Source: Herbidospora galbida
GTDB lineage: Bacteria; Actinomycetota; Actinomycetes; Streptosporangiales; Streptosporangiaceae
Assembly: GCF_005233835.1 (NCBI RefSeq)
Contig: NZ_SZQA01000001.1
Coordinates: 248,001 to 312,000 of the forward strand
Direction of reading: 5' to 3'
Length of the DNA: 64,000 nucleotides
A model generated the notes under the pieces. The model was not told the DNA's origin. It made no database searches and was given only the letters and a program-made list of their open reading frames with translations. The position numbers and the translations under genes were made by a program. Below, piece by piece: positions 53,239-61,361 of this stretch; position 1 is the stretch's first letter; each line of letters begins with the position of its first letter.

Positions 53239-54474
53239 ATGCTTGAGACCGTCCGCGGACCACGCCAGCTGATCGTGGGCGAAGGGGTCGCGCAGAACAT
53301 CCCCCGAGTGGTGGCCGAGTGCGGCTCACGAGTCCTCATCGTGACCGACCGGGTGCTTGTGGGGCAGCCGGGCGTGGCCGAGATCGTGGCCGCCGTGCGG
53401 GAGAAGGTCGACGTCGTCGGGGTGTTCGCCGACGCGACTCCGGACGTGCCACTCACCGATGTCGCCCTGGGCGTCTCGGCCGCCGCGGAGGTGGACGCCG
53501 ACGTCATCCTCGCCATCGGGGGTGGCACGGTGATCGACCTCGCCAAGATCGTCGGCGTCATCCGGCGCTACGGCGGGACGCCGCGCGACTACTACGGCGA
53601 GTCGAGGGTGCCGGGGCCGTCGATTCCCCTCGTCGCGGTCCCGACGACGTCGGGCACCGGCTCCGAGCTCACGCCCGTCTCGGTGCTGACCGACCCGGAC
53701 CGCGCGCTGAAGGTGGGCGTCTCCAGCGTCCACATCGTGCCCGACTTCGCCATCGTCGACCCCGAGCTCACCTACTCCTGCCCTGCGACCGTCACCGCGT
53801 ACTCCGGCATCGACGCGTTCTGCCACGCGGTGGAGAGCTACACCGCGCGGCCCCGCCCCCACGGACCGCGCGACCCGGTGGAGCAGGTCTTCCTCGGCCG
53901 CAACGCGATCACCGATCACTACGCGCTCCTGGCCGCGGAGCGGATCGCCCGCAGCCTGCCCCGAGCCGTCAGGGACGGAGGCGACAAGGACGCCCGCGCG
54001 GACATGTCCTATGGGTCCATGCTGGCCGGGCTCGCGTTCTCCCACGCGGGCAACGGGGCTCCGCACGCCCTCCAGTACCCCATCGGCGCGGCCACCCACA
54101 CGCCGCACGGCCTGGGCGTCGGGCTGCTGCTGCCCTACGCGCTGGACGCGGCCAAGGACGCCATCAGCGACCGGTTGGCCATCCTCGCAGGGGTGTGCGG
54201 GCTCGACGTGACCGGCGCCTCGGACGCCGAGGCCGCGGACACGTTCCTCACCTGGCTCGACGGGCTCCTCGCCGACATCGGCATCCCCACGACCTTGGCG
54301 GACATCGGCGTGGCACGCGCCGACCTCCCGCGCTTCGCGGAGATGGCCGGCGGCGTCACCCGCCTGATCCAGAACCATCCGGGCCCGACCGACACCGCCA
54401 GCCTGACCGCGATCCTCGAAGCGGCCTGGAGCGGGGACCGGACCCGGCGGGTTCTGACTCCGGAGCAGAGGTAG
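53239..54474 (+). CDS. Iron-containing alcohol dehydrogenase
   Basis: 411 aa. AIGGGTVIDLAKIVG near residue 94 is the NAD-binding loop, PTTSGTGSELTPVSV near 137 follows, and the metal site is formed by Asp/His residues in SGIDAFCHAVESY and HAGNGAPHALQYPIGAATHTPHGLGVG. Length and pattern fit group III dehydrogenases (4-hydroxybutyrate, maleylacetate or propanediol enzymes). Together with the upstream aldehyde dehydrogenase it suggests degradation of a polyol or hydroxy-acid imported by the CUT1 system. Confidence 0.92.
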   Translation: MLETVRGPRQLIVGEGVAQNIPRVVAECGSRVLIVTDRVLVGQPGVAEIVAAVREKVDVVGVFADATPDVPLTDVALGVSAAAEVDADVILAIGGGTVIDLAKIVGVIRRYGGTPRDYYGESRVPGPSIPLVAVPTTSGTGSELTPVSVLTDPDRALKVGVSSVHIVPDFAIVDPELTYSCPATVTAYSGIDAFCHAVESYTARPRPHGPRDPVEQVFLGRNAITDHYALLAAERIARSLPRAVRDGGDKDARADMSYGSMLAGLAFSHAGNGAPHALQYPIGAATHTPHGLGVGLLLPYALDAAKDAISDRLAILAGVCGLDVTGASDAEAADTFLTWLDGLLADIGIPTTLADIGVARADLPRFAEMAGGVTRLIQNHPGPTDTASLTAILEAAWSGDRTRRVLTPEQR

Positions 54475-54630
54475 CCGTACCTACGCCTCTTCCGCAAGGC
54501 TTCATTGCCTGCTCGTAGTGGCGTCACCAGCACTTCTTCGGTGATCTCTTGAATCAGGTGCTTGTGCCCTTGATCCACCTGGGCACAGCGGAGGCGTCGC
54601 CTCCGTGTCATCACTTGACCCGAGGTACCA

Positions 54631-57600
54631 ATGAAATCGATGGTCTCGAACCATCCACGTACGAAGCTGATGCTGGTGGCGCTCGCCGCAGCGACCACGC
54701 TGGCCGTCGCACCCGCCGCCGCGTACGCGGACGGCGGTCCGCCCGCGCCGGTCACCGGCGGAATCCCGTTGATCAACACGACCGAGAAGATCGGTCCGGG
54801 AATCGAGTTACGGCACGTCAAAGCGCTCGACCAGAAGGGCTGGTACGACGCGCAGTTCCTCACCGTGGACCTGTCCGACAGCGCGGTCAGCACCGACCTG
54901 CTGACCGCCGGACCGGTCGCGTTCGGCGGGCCGCTCAGCGAGGCCGCCAACAAGGCCGGCGCCGTGGCGGGCGTCAACGGCGAGTTCTTCGACATCGGCA
55001 ACTCCAACGCGGCGCTCGGCGGCGAGGTCCAGAACGGGCAGCTCATCAAGACCGCCGACATCGGCGGCCGCCAGCACGTCGGCGTGAGCGAGGACGGCAT
55101 CGCCCAGCTCGTGAACCTCATGGTCGACGCGGCCGCTAACTTCTCGGGCGCGGACCACACGGTCCTGTCCGTGAACGCCGCGAACGGCGGCGGGGTGCCC
55201 GCGGACGGCCTGATCGCGTTCACGTCCGCGTGGGGCGACTACAGCCGCAACCGCGGCCTGACGGGCGTGGCCAACGACCAGATCGCCGAGGTGCTGGTCC
55301 GCAGCGGCTCGGTCGTGTCGGTCACGCCGAACGGTCCCGCGGGCTCGGGGACGATCCCGGACGACGGCTTCGTGCTCGTCGGGCGCGGCGCCGCGGCGAC
55401 CGCGATCCGCGCGCTGCAGCCGGGCAACCCGGTGACGCTCAGCTACGCGCTCGCCGACGACGCCGCGAAGACGATGAAGTTCGCGCTCGGCCACGGCGGC
55501 ACCATCGTCACCGGCGGCCAGGTCGTCGGGGGCCTCGACCCCTCGATCGCCCCGCGCACCGCGCTCGGCTTCAAGGACGGCGGTCGCACCCTCGTGCTCG
55601 CCACCTGGGACGGCCCGGGCGGCACCGGCAAGGGCGGCATCGGGATCGACAAGGAGGCGCGTGACCTCGTCGCGCTGGGCGTGCAGACCGCGGTCAACCT
55701 CGACGGGGGCGGCTCGACCACGATGGTCGCCCGCGCGCTCGGCCGCGACGAGGCGACCGTCCGCAACGTCCCGTCGGACGGCCGCGAGCGCAACGACCCG
55801 AACGGCGTGGGAGTGTTCGTCGCGAAGGGCGACGGCAAACTGCACGAGCTCCTCATCAAGCCCGCGCCGGGCGCGGCGTCGGCCGACGGCGGCCTGAAGG
55901 TCTTCCCGGGGCTGCGCCTGCCGCTCGTCGCGGAGGGCGTCGACAACCACCTGACGCCGGTGAGCGTCGACCCCGAATCCGTACGGTGGTCGACTCGCGG
56001 AGCCTCCGTCGACGGCGGGACGCTCGTGGCCCCGGCCGAGCCGAACGGCAAGATCACAGTCGACGCGCGGGTGGGTTCCGCTGTCGCGCAGCCCGTGAAG
56101 GTCACCGTCCTCGACCCGGTCGGCAGCGTCGAACTGTCGTCCAAGCGTCTGTCGATCGCCGACGCGACGCCCGCCAACGCGGTCACCGTCTCGGTGACCG
56201 GCCGCGACGACCAGGGTTACACGGCCCCGATCGACCCGCGGGACCTCACGCTCGACTACGACCACGACGTCGTCGAGATCCAGCCCGTGGACGGCAAGCT
56301 GAAGATCACCCCGCTCACCGCCGCGGCCACGATCCTCACGGTCTCGGTCGGCGGCCAGTCGGTCCAGCTCCCGATCACGGTCGGGGTCGAGACCAAGACG
56401 GTCTACGACTTCGACGACGACGTGCTCGCCCGCTGGCGCAACAACAGCACCGCGGCCACGACGTTCTCGGTGGACCCCGACGGTCTGCGGATCGACTTCA
56501 ACGCGATGCGCAACGTGGGCATCACGGCGGCGTCGGCGGCCCGGCGCGTCCCCGTGCCCGGCCAGCCGCTGCGCGTGCGGGTGCGGATCAAGTCGAGCAT
56601 CAGCGTGCCGAGCGGCCTGACCTACCTGGCCTACTCCGACGCGACCGGCAAGGGCACCGGCGTCTACGGCACCGCCCTGACCGCGGGCGGCGACTGGCAG
56701 TACGCGTCGTTCACGCTGCCTGCGAACACGGCGTTCCCGATCTCTGTCTCGGGCTTCCAGGGCATCAACACGAGCGTCCCCCAGCAGAAGGCGGGCACGT
56801 TCGTCCTGGACCGCATCGAGGCCGACGTCCCGACGTCGATCGACCTGCCCGCCCAGCCCGGCCTGAGGGCCGACCCGCTCATCTCCGACGACGGCTCGCT
56901 GCCCGAGGGCGCCGGCACGTGGCGGTTCGCCACGCTGTCGGACGTGCAGTTCACGGCCGACAACCCGGCGCTGACCCAGGTCGCGACGGCCGCCGTCAAG
57001 CGGATCCGCACGACCGAGCCGGACCTGATCGTCCTCAACGGCGACATCACCGACCGTGGCCTGCCGCAGGACCTCGCCCTGGCTCGCCAGGTGCTCACCG
57101 ACGCCGGCTGCGACCTGATCCCGGTCGGTCAGGAACCGGCCGCGACGAGCACGCCTGATTCGGTCCCGTGCTACTACGTGCCGGGCAACCACGAGTCCTA
57201 CGGTCTCAACAACGTCCAGTCGGACCTGACGAACTTCATCAAGGAGTTCGGGCAGCCGTACCGGACCTTCGACCACAAGGGCACGCGGTTCATCCTGCTC
57301 GCCAGCTCGCTCGGGTCGCTGCGCTCGACGGCGTGGGAGCAGCTCCCGATGCTGCAGAAGGCGCTCGGCGACGCCGAGAAGGACGAGTCGGTGCGCAACG
57401 TCGTGGTGTTCGCCCACCACCCGGTGGACGACCCCGCCGAGGCCGACTCCAGTCAGCTCGGCGACCGCGACGAGGTCGCGCTCATCGAGAACATGCTCAC
57501 GGACTTCCGTGACTCCACGGGCAAGGGCGCCGCGATGGTCGGCTCCCACGCCCAGATCGCCGACGTCCACCGCCTCGAAGGCGTGCAGTACATGGTGCTG

Positions 57601-58095
57601 CCGTCGTCGGGCAAGGACCCGTACGGCACGCCGGACCGCGGCGGTTTCACCGGGTGGGTCAACTGGTCGGTCGACCCGCGGCGGGACGCGGACAAGCAGT
57701 GGCTCGAGGCCGAGGTGCGCGCCTTCGCGCAGTCCATCACGCTCACCACCCCCGACTCGCTCAAGGTGAACGAGACGGCTCAGCTCTCGGGCAGCATCGT
57801 GCAGCCGGCGGGTGTGTCGGCGGGCACGCGCGTGGTGCCGCTGCGGTACCCGATGTCGGTCGACTGGAGCGGCTCGTCCAACCTGGCGATCGGCAGCGGG
57901 CAGGACGCCGTCGACACGGCCCTCCGCAAGGGCAGGGTCGCGATCCTCGACCCGCGGACCCGGACGCTCACCGCGCTGAAGCCCGGCTCGGTGACCGTGA
58001 CGGTGACGAACGACTCGATGCGCGCCTACACCGACGACAGCTCGCTCGCGCCGATCACGACGTCGAAGACCATCCAGGTCCTGCCCGGCGAGTGA
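54631..58095 (+). CDS. Secreted phosphodiester glycosidase (NAGPA) and metallophosphatase fusion
   Basis: 1154 aa with a signal peptide (cleavage after AAAYA near residue 32). The N-terminal half is a NAGPA-type phosphodiester glycosidase: GVNGEFFDIGNSNAALGG near 111, FKDGGRTLVLATWDG near 313 and VNLDGGGSTTMVAR near 355, the catalytic glycine-rich motif. A beta-sandwich linker (400-760) follows. Then comes a calcineurin-like metallophosphatase: LSDVQFTADN near 768, LNGDITDRG near 804, PGNHESYG near 850, FAHHPVDD near 926 and GSHAQI near 970. It probably trims sugar-phosphate polymers (teichoic-acid-like or glycan phosphodiesters) outside the cell. It ends in a strong terminator. Confidence 0.9.
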   Translation: MKSMVSNHPRTKLMLVALAAATTLAVAPAAAYADGGPPAPVTGGIPLINTTEKIGPGIELRHVKALDQKGWYDAQFLTVDLSDSAVSTDLLTAGPVAFGGPLSEAANKAGAVAGVNGEFFDIGNSNAALGGEVQNGQLIKTADIGGRQHVGVSEDGIAQLVNLMVDAAANFSGADHTVLSVNAANGGGVPADGLIAFTSAWGDYSRNRGLTGVANDQIAEVLVRSGSVVSVTPNGPAGSGTIPDDGFVLVGRGAAATAIRALQPGNPVTLSYALADDAAKTMKFALGHGGTIVTGGQVVGGLDPSIAPRTALGFKDGGRTLVLATWDGPGGTGKGGIGIDKEARDLVALGVQTAVNLDGGGSTTMVARALGRDEATVRNVPSDGRERNDPNGVGVFVAKGDGKLHELLIKPAPGAASADGGLKVFPGLRLPLVAEGVDNHLTPVSVDPESVRWSTRGASVDGGTLVAPAEPNGKITVDARVGSAVAQPVKVTVLDPVGSVELSSKRLSIADATPANAVTVSVTGRDDQGYTAPIDPRDLTLDYDHDVVEIQPVDGKLKITPLTAAATILTVSVGGQSVQLPITVGVETKTVYDFDDDVLARWRNNSTAATTFSVDPDGLRIDFNAMRNVGITAASAARRVPVPGQPLRVRVRIKSSISVPSGLTYLAYSDATGKGTGVYGTALTAGGDWQYASFTLPANTAFPISVSGFQGINTSVPQQKAGTFVLDRIEADVPTSIDLPAQPGLRADPLISDDGSLPEGAGTWRFATLSDVQFTADNPALTQVATAAVKRIRTTEPDLIVLNGDITDRGLPQDLALARQVLTDAGCDLIPVGQEPAATSTPDSVPCYYVPGNHESYGLNNVQSDLTNFIKEFGQPYRTFDHKGTRFILLASSLGSLRSTAWEQLPMLQKALGDAEKDESVRNVVVFAHHPVDDPAEADSSQLGDRDEVALIENMLTDFRDSTGKGAAMVGSHAQIADVHRLEGVQYMVLPSSGKDPYGTPDRGGFTGWVNWSVDPRRDADKQWLEAEVRAFAQSITLTTPDSLKVNETAQLSGSIVQPAGVSAGTRVVPLRYPMSVDWSGSSNLAIGSGQDAVDTALRKGRVAILDPRTRTLTALKPGSVTVTVTNDSMRAYTDDSSLAPITTSKTIQVLPGE

Positions 58096-58110
58096 CCATC
58101 ACCAACACCG

Positions 58111-58144
58111 GCTGAGGGCGAGCACATACGTGCTCGCCCTCAGC
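58111..58144 (+). terminator. Strong intrinsic terminator hairpin
   Basis: A perfect 15-bp stem GCTGAGGGCGAGCAC / GTGCTCGCCCTCAGC with an ATAC loop begins 15 bases after the stop at 58095. Confidence 0.9.
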
Positions 58145-58188
58145 TGCGTCACGGGTCTGCCCGGCCAGATGATCCCCGCAAGCTTGCC

Positions 58189-58223
58189 TTGACGTATAGC
58201 AGATTTGTAAAGCTATGCTTTAC
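58189..58223 (+). promoter_or_regulatory. Promoter with overlapping operator, probably leaderless
   Basis: TTGACG (58189-58194) and TATGCT (58214-58219) form a -35/-10 pair with a 19-bp spacer, slightly long. A perfect inverted repeat GTAAAGC-TAT-GCTTTAC (58207-58223) covers the -10 box and ends 2 bp before the ATG at 58226, which has no ribosome site. Transcription would start close to the ATG, and a protein on the palindrome would block it. Confidence 0.6.
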
Positions 58224-58225
58224 GC

Positions 58226-58834
58226 ATGCAAGAGATGTTGACAGAGGCGGTGCGGGCTTTGAAAGCGCGCACGGAGGCGTTCCTCGCCTCCCGTGTCCTG
58301 ACGAGCAGCGACGACTGGGCCGACTCGATCGTGCGCGCCCTGAGCATGCAGGCGGCCGCCGACGACGTCGTGCGTGCCGTCGTGCAGCAGGCACGCCAGA
58401 ACGGCGCCACGTGGCAGGTCATCGGTGATGCGCTCGGCGTGAGCCGGCAGGCGGCGTTCCAGCGCTACGGCAAACCGATCGATCCGAGAACAGGAGAACC
58501 CATGAACACCACGCCCCTCCCCGGCGTCGCCGAACTGGCCGCCTCGGTGATCGAGGACCTCGCATCCGGGCAATGGGCGCGGGTCACCGCGCGGTTCGAT
58601 CCCAGCATGCGCGACGGCCTGTCGGAGGACGCGCTCGCGGCCGCGTGGGCGCAGATCGTCGGCATGTCGGGGGCTTTCGAGGGACGTGGAGAGCCCGAGG
58701 TCACCCGGGCCGGCGACGTGACGATCACGAACACGCCGCTCGCGCTGGAGGCGGGTGACTACACGGTACGGATCGCGTTCCGCGACGACCGCACCATCGC
58801 CGGCCTGCACATCCTCCAAAGGCAGACGCCGTGA
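58226..58834 (+). CDS. HTH protein with DUF3887 domain
   Basis: 202 aa. Residues 45-80 form a helix-turn-helix-like unit (VVRAVVQQARQNGATWQVIGDALGVSRQAAFQRYG) seen in small actinobacterial regulators. Residues 100-200 match the DUF3887 pattern (AELAASVIEDLASGQWARVTARFDPSMRDGL). The GTGA overlap couples it to a CPBP membrane protease. A perfect palindrome covering its promoter suggests autoregulation. An internal ATG at 58502 would yield the DUF3887 part alone. Function unknown; a sensor or regulator of the protease is an inference. Confidence 0.8.
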   Translation: MQEMLTEAVRALKARTEAFLASRVLTSSDDWADSIVRALSMQAAADDVVRAVVQQARQNGATWQVIGDALGVSRQAAFQRYGKPIDPRTGEPMNTTPLPGVAELAASVIEDLASGQWARVTARFDPSMRDGLSEDALAAAWAQIVGMSGAFEGRGEPEVTRAGDVTITNTPLALEAGDYTVRIAFRDDRTIAGLHILQRQTP

Positions 58835-59799
58835 CCATCGAATCTCCGGCCGGATCCCGCGTGAGCAGCCGCGATCTGCGATCCATCGGAGTGTTCACCG
58901 CCCTGGCGTTCGCGCTCGCCTGGCTCCTCGCGCTCCCGCTCTGGTTCGGCGACGGACTCGCCGACCCCCGGTTCACCCTCGTGGCCGCCGCCACGATGAC
59001 GACCCCCGCGATCGCCGCCCTCGTCGTCGTGTTCTTCGTCGAGCGGCCGCGGCAGAAGTCGTGGACGCTCGGACTGTGGCCGCTGCGACCGGTCCGGAGC
59101 CTGCTCGGCCACGCGGCGCTGGGCATCGTCGTGTCCATCGCGCTCGTCCTGGCGGCGCTCCCGGTCGGCGCGCTGCTGGGGGTCTACCCGGCCGATTTCG
59201 TGAACTTCTCCGGGTTCCGGCAGGTCCTCGACCAGCAGGCGAGCGCCGCGGGAGTGGCCGACATCCCGATACCGATCGGCGCGCTCATCCTCATCCAGCT
59301 CGCCACGCTCCCCTTGGCGGCGCTCATCAACCTCATCCCGGCGCTGGGCGAGGAACTCGGGTGGCGAGGATGGCTGCTGCCGAAACTGATGCCGCTCGGC
59401 ACGCTCCCGGCCCTCCTGATCTCGGGCGTGATCTGGGGACTGTGGCACGCTCCGCTGATTCTCCTCGGGTACAACTACCCGGATACGCCGGGCTGGCTCG
59501 GCCTGACCGCGATGGTCGGCATGTGCATCCTGGTCGGCGCGGTCTTCGGCTGGCTGCGGCTCCGATCGGGGTCCGTGTGGCCCGCGGCCCTCGCCCATGC
59601 CGCCTTCAACGGGGCGGGCGGGACCTACCTCCTCTTCGCCAAAGCCGGCGAGCACGTCGACACCACGCAGGCGACGATCCTCGGCTGGAGCGGGTGGATC
59701 GTGCCGCTCGCGCTCGTCGTGATCCTGATCGCCACGGGACAGTTCGCTCCCGCGAAGCACCATGACCGTGCAGTCCGGCTCACCGAAACCACAGGCTGA
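58831..59799 (+). CDS. CPBP-family intramembrane metalloprotease
   Basis: 322 aa, GTG start overlapping the previous stop. About eight hydrophobic helices. Catalytic motifs are EELGWRGWLLPKL near residue 173 (EExxxR), WGLWHAPL near 205 (FxxxH-like) and AHAAFN near 255 (HxxxN). CPBP/Abi proteases cleave membrane substrates and serve in bacteriocin self-protection or prenyl-protein processing. It forms a two-gene operon with the HTH-DUF3887 gene. Its substrate is unknown. Confidence 0.92.
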   Translation: MTIESPAGSRVSSRDLRSIGVFTALAFALAWLLALPLWFGDGLADPRFTLVAAATMTTPAIAALVVVFFVERPRQKSWTLGLWPLRPVRSLLGHAALGIVVSIALVLAALPVGALLGVYPADFVNFSGFRQVLDQQASAAGVADIPIPIGALILIQLATLPLAALINLIPALGEELGWRGWLLPKLMPLGTLPALLISGVIWGLWHAPLILLGYNYPDTPGWLGLTAMVGMCILVGAVFGWLRLRSGSVWPAALAHAAFNGAGGTYLLFAKAGEHVDTTQATILGWSGWIVPLALVVILIATGQFAPAKHHDRAVRLTETTG

Positions 59800-59819
59800 C
59801 CAGGAAGCCCCGGGCCCTC

Positions 59820-60305
59820 CTACAGCCCGGGCAGCGGCTCGTCCGCCCCGGTCGAGCCCCCGTACGTGGCGATCTTGTATTCGACCGCCGTGAGGGAAAG
59901 GGTCAGCTCACGGATCCGGCGGCGGAGGGTGTCGCGATGTTCGACCAGTACATCGAGCCGCTCCGGCACTGTGTGCCCTCCGGCGTCGACGAGCGCGATG
60001 TAGTGCTGCAGGTCACGCATCGGCATACCGGACAGCCGCATCCGGGTGAGGAACACCAGGCGCCGGACCGCTCCGGCGTCGTAGACGCGATGACCATGAC
60101 CGTCGCGGGCCACCTCGACCAGCCCGGCCCGCTCGTAGTAGCGCAGGGTGTGGGGCGAGATGTCGAGGAGATCGGCGACCTCGGCGATCGTCATCGTCTC
60201 GGGCAGATCGGCCAGGTCGGCGAGGTCATGGATCGCCTCGACCGACACCGGACCGTCGTCCCCCAGCGCTTCGAGCGCCCTGGTCATCAGATCGTCGGTG
60301 GCCAT
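59820..60305 (-). CDS. MerR-family transcriptional regulator
   Basis: Start at the ATG at 60305; the open frame continues far upstream only as antisense of the SDR gene. The 161-aa protein carries a 37-residue N-terminal extension (MATDDLMTRALEALGDDGPV...) before the MerR HTH (MTIAEVADLLDISPHTLRYYERAGLV). RMRLSGMPMRDLQHYIALV and a coiled-coil tail follow. No Cys pair for metals is visible, so it is probably a drug/redox type. It lies 10 bp downstream of the SDR gene on the same strand and likely regulates that small operon. Confidence 0.9.
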   Translation of the reverse strand: MATDDLMTRALEALGDDGPVSVEAIHDLADLADLPETMTIAEVADLLDISPHTLRYYERAGLVEVARDGHGHRVYDAGAVRRLVFLTRMRLSGMPMRDLQHYIALVDAGGHTVPERLDVLVEHRDTLRRRIRELTLSLTAVEYKIATYGGSTGADEPLPGL

Positions 60306-60315
60306 GACCCCGAGC

Positions 60316-61176
60316 CTAGATGGGCCGTACCGATGCGGAGACACCCTCGAAGTCGGCGCTGCGGGCGGTCTCGGCCCACTGCTCGACCTCGTCCAAGCCC
60401 TGCCGGTAGGCACGCGAGATACGCTCGACCGCCTCGCGCCCCAGCGGCAGCCGCAGCGGCACCTCGTCGGCGTGCGCGAGGGACACGATGATCTCGGCCG
60501 CCCGCGCCGGGTCACCTTCCTGACGGCCGTCGGTTCCGGCCATGTCCGCGCGGACGCCGGCGAGCACGTCACGGTAGGTCGCGGACGGCTCGGCGAACTC
60601 GAGCACGTCGCCCCCGTTGAAACCGGTCCTGAACCGGCTGGGCTCGACGAGCATCACCCGGATCCCGAACGGCGCGACCTCCCCGGCCAAGGCCTCGGAC
60701 CAGCCTTCGAGGGCGAACTTCGACGCGGAGTACGCCGACACGCCGGGGAACGACGTCCGCCCGCCCTGGCTGCTCATCTGCACGATCGTCCCGGTGCCCC
60801 GCTCACGCATCGGGGGCAGCGCCGCCCGGACGAGCGCGGCCGGGCCGAACAGGTGCAGCTCCATCAACTCGCGCAACTGCGCGTCACCGACCTCCTCGAC
60901 CGCTCCGACCACGGCCCGGCCCGCGTTGTTGACCAGCACATCGAGCTGACCGAAGCGGTCGAGGGTGGCGCGCACGAGGTCCGCGGCCGCGGCGACGTCC
61001 CGGGCGTCGAACGTCGCGATCAGGCAGTCGTCCGGGTACTCGGCCTCCAGATCGGCGACACTCTCGGGCCGGCGCACCGCCGCCACCACGCGGTCGCCCG
61101 CCGCGAGCGCCGACTCCGCCAGTGCGCGTCCGAACCCGCGGGACGCGCCGGTGATGATCCAGGTCTGTGTCGTCAT
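60316..61176 (-). CDS. Short-chain dehydrogenase/reductase
   Basis: I chose the ATG at 61176; the frame extends to 61257 without a ribosome site. 286 aa. WIITGASRGFGRALAES near residue 6 binds NADP(H), FDARDVAAAADLV near 55, VNNAGRAVVG near 80, the active-site Ser in IVQMSSQGGR near 132 and YSASKFALEGWSEALAGEV near 147 with Tyr and Lys. It reduces a carbonyl or oxidises an alcohol. It is co-transcribed with the MerR gene. Confidence 0.93.
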   Translation of the reverse strand: MTTQTWIITGASRGFGRALAESALAAGDRVVAAVRRPESVADLEAEYPDDCLIATFDARDVAAAADLVRATLDRFGQLDVLVNNAGRAVVGAVEEVGDAQLRELMELHLFGPAALVRAALPPMRERGTGTIVQMSSQGGRTSFPGVSAYSASKFALEGWSEALAGEVAPFGIRVMLVEPSRFRTGFNGGDVLEFAEPSATYRDVLAGVRADMAGTDGRQEGDPARAAEIIVSLAHADEVPLRLPLGREAVERISRAYRQGLDEVEQWAETARSADFEGVSASVRPI

Positions 61177-61361
61177 GGCGGGGACGCTATGCCTTCGAGC
61201 GCGCTCGAACGCAAATCCCCCAACGCGGTGCCCGCTCCGGCGCTTGAGGGTGTTCACTCACCCCAGCAGGCAAGCGATCACTACGGCTGGTCGGGGTTCG
61301 GAGGTTCGTTACCTTGGGTAGTGGTCACCTGCCTTAGAGTAGCCATAAACGAGGATCTTCC

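Noticed and set aside
54808-57570. 920-codon open frame on the minus strand
   Set aside because: Antisense to the glycosidase/phosphatase fusion; the translation is dominated by Asp, Gly, Arg and Val without motifs.
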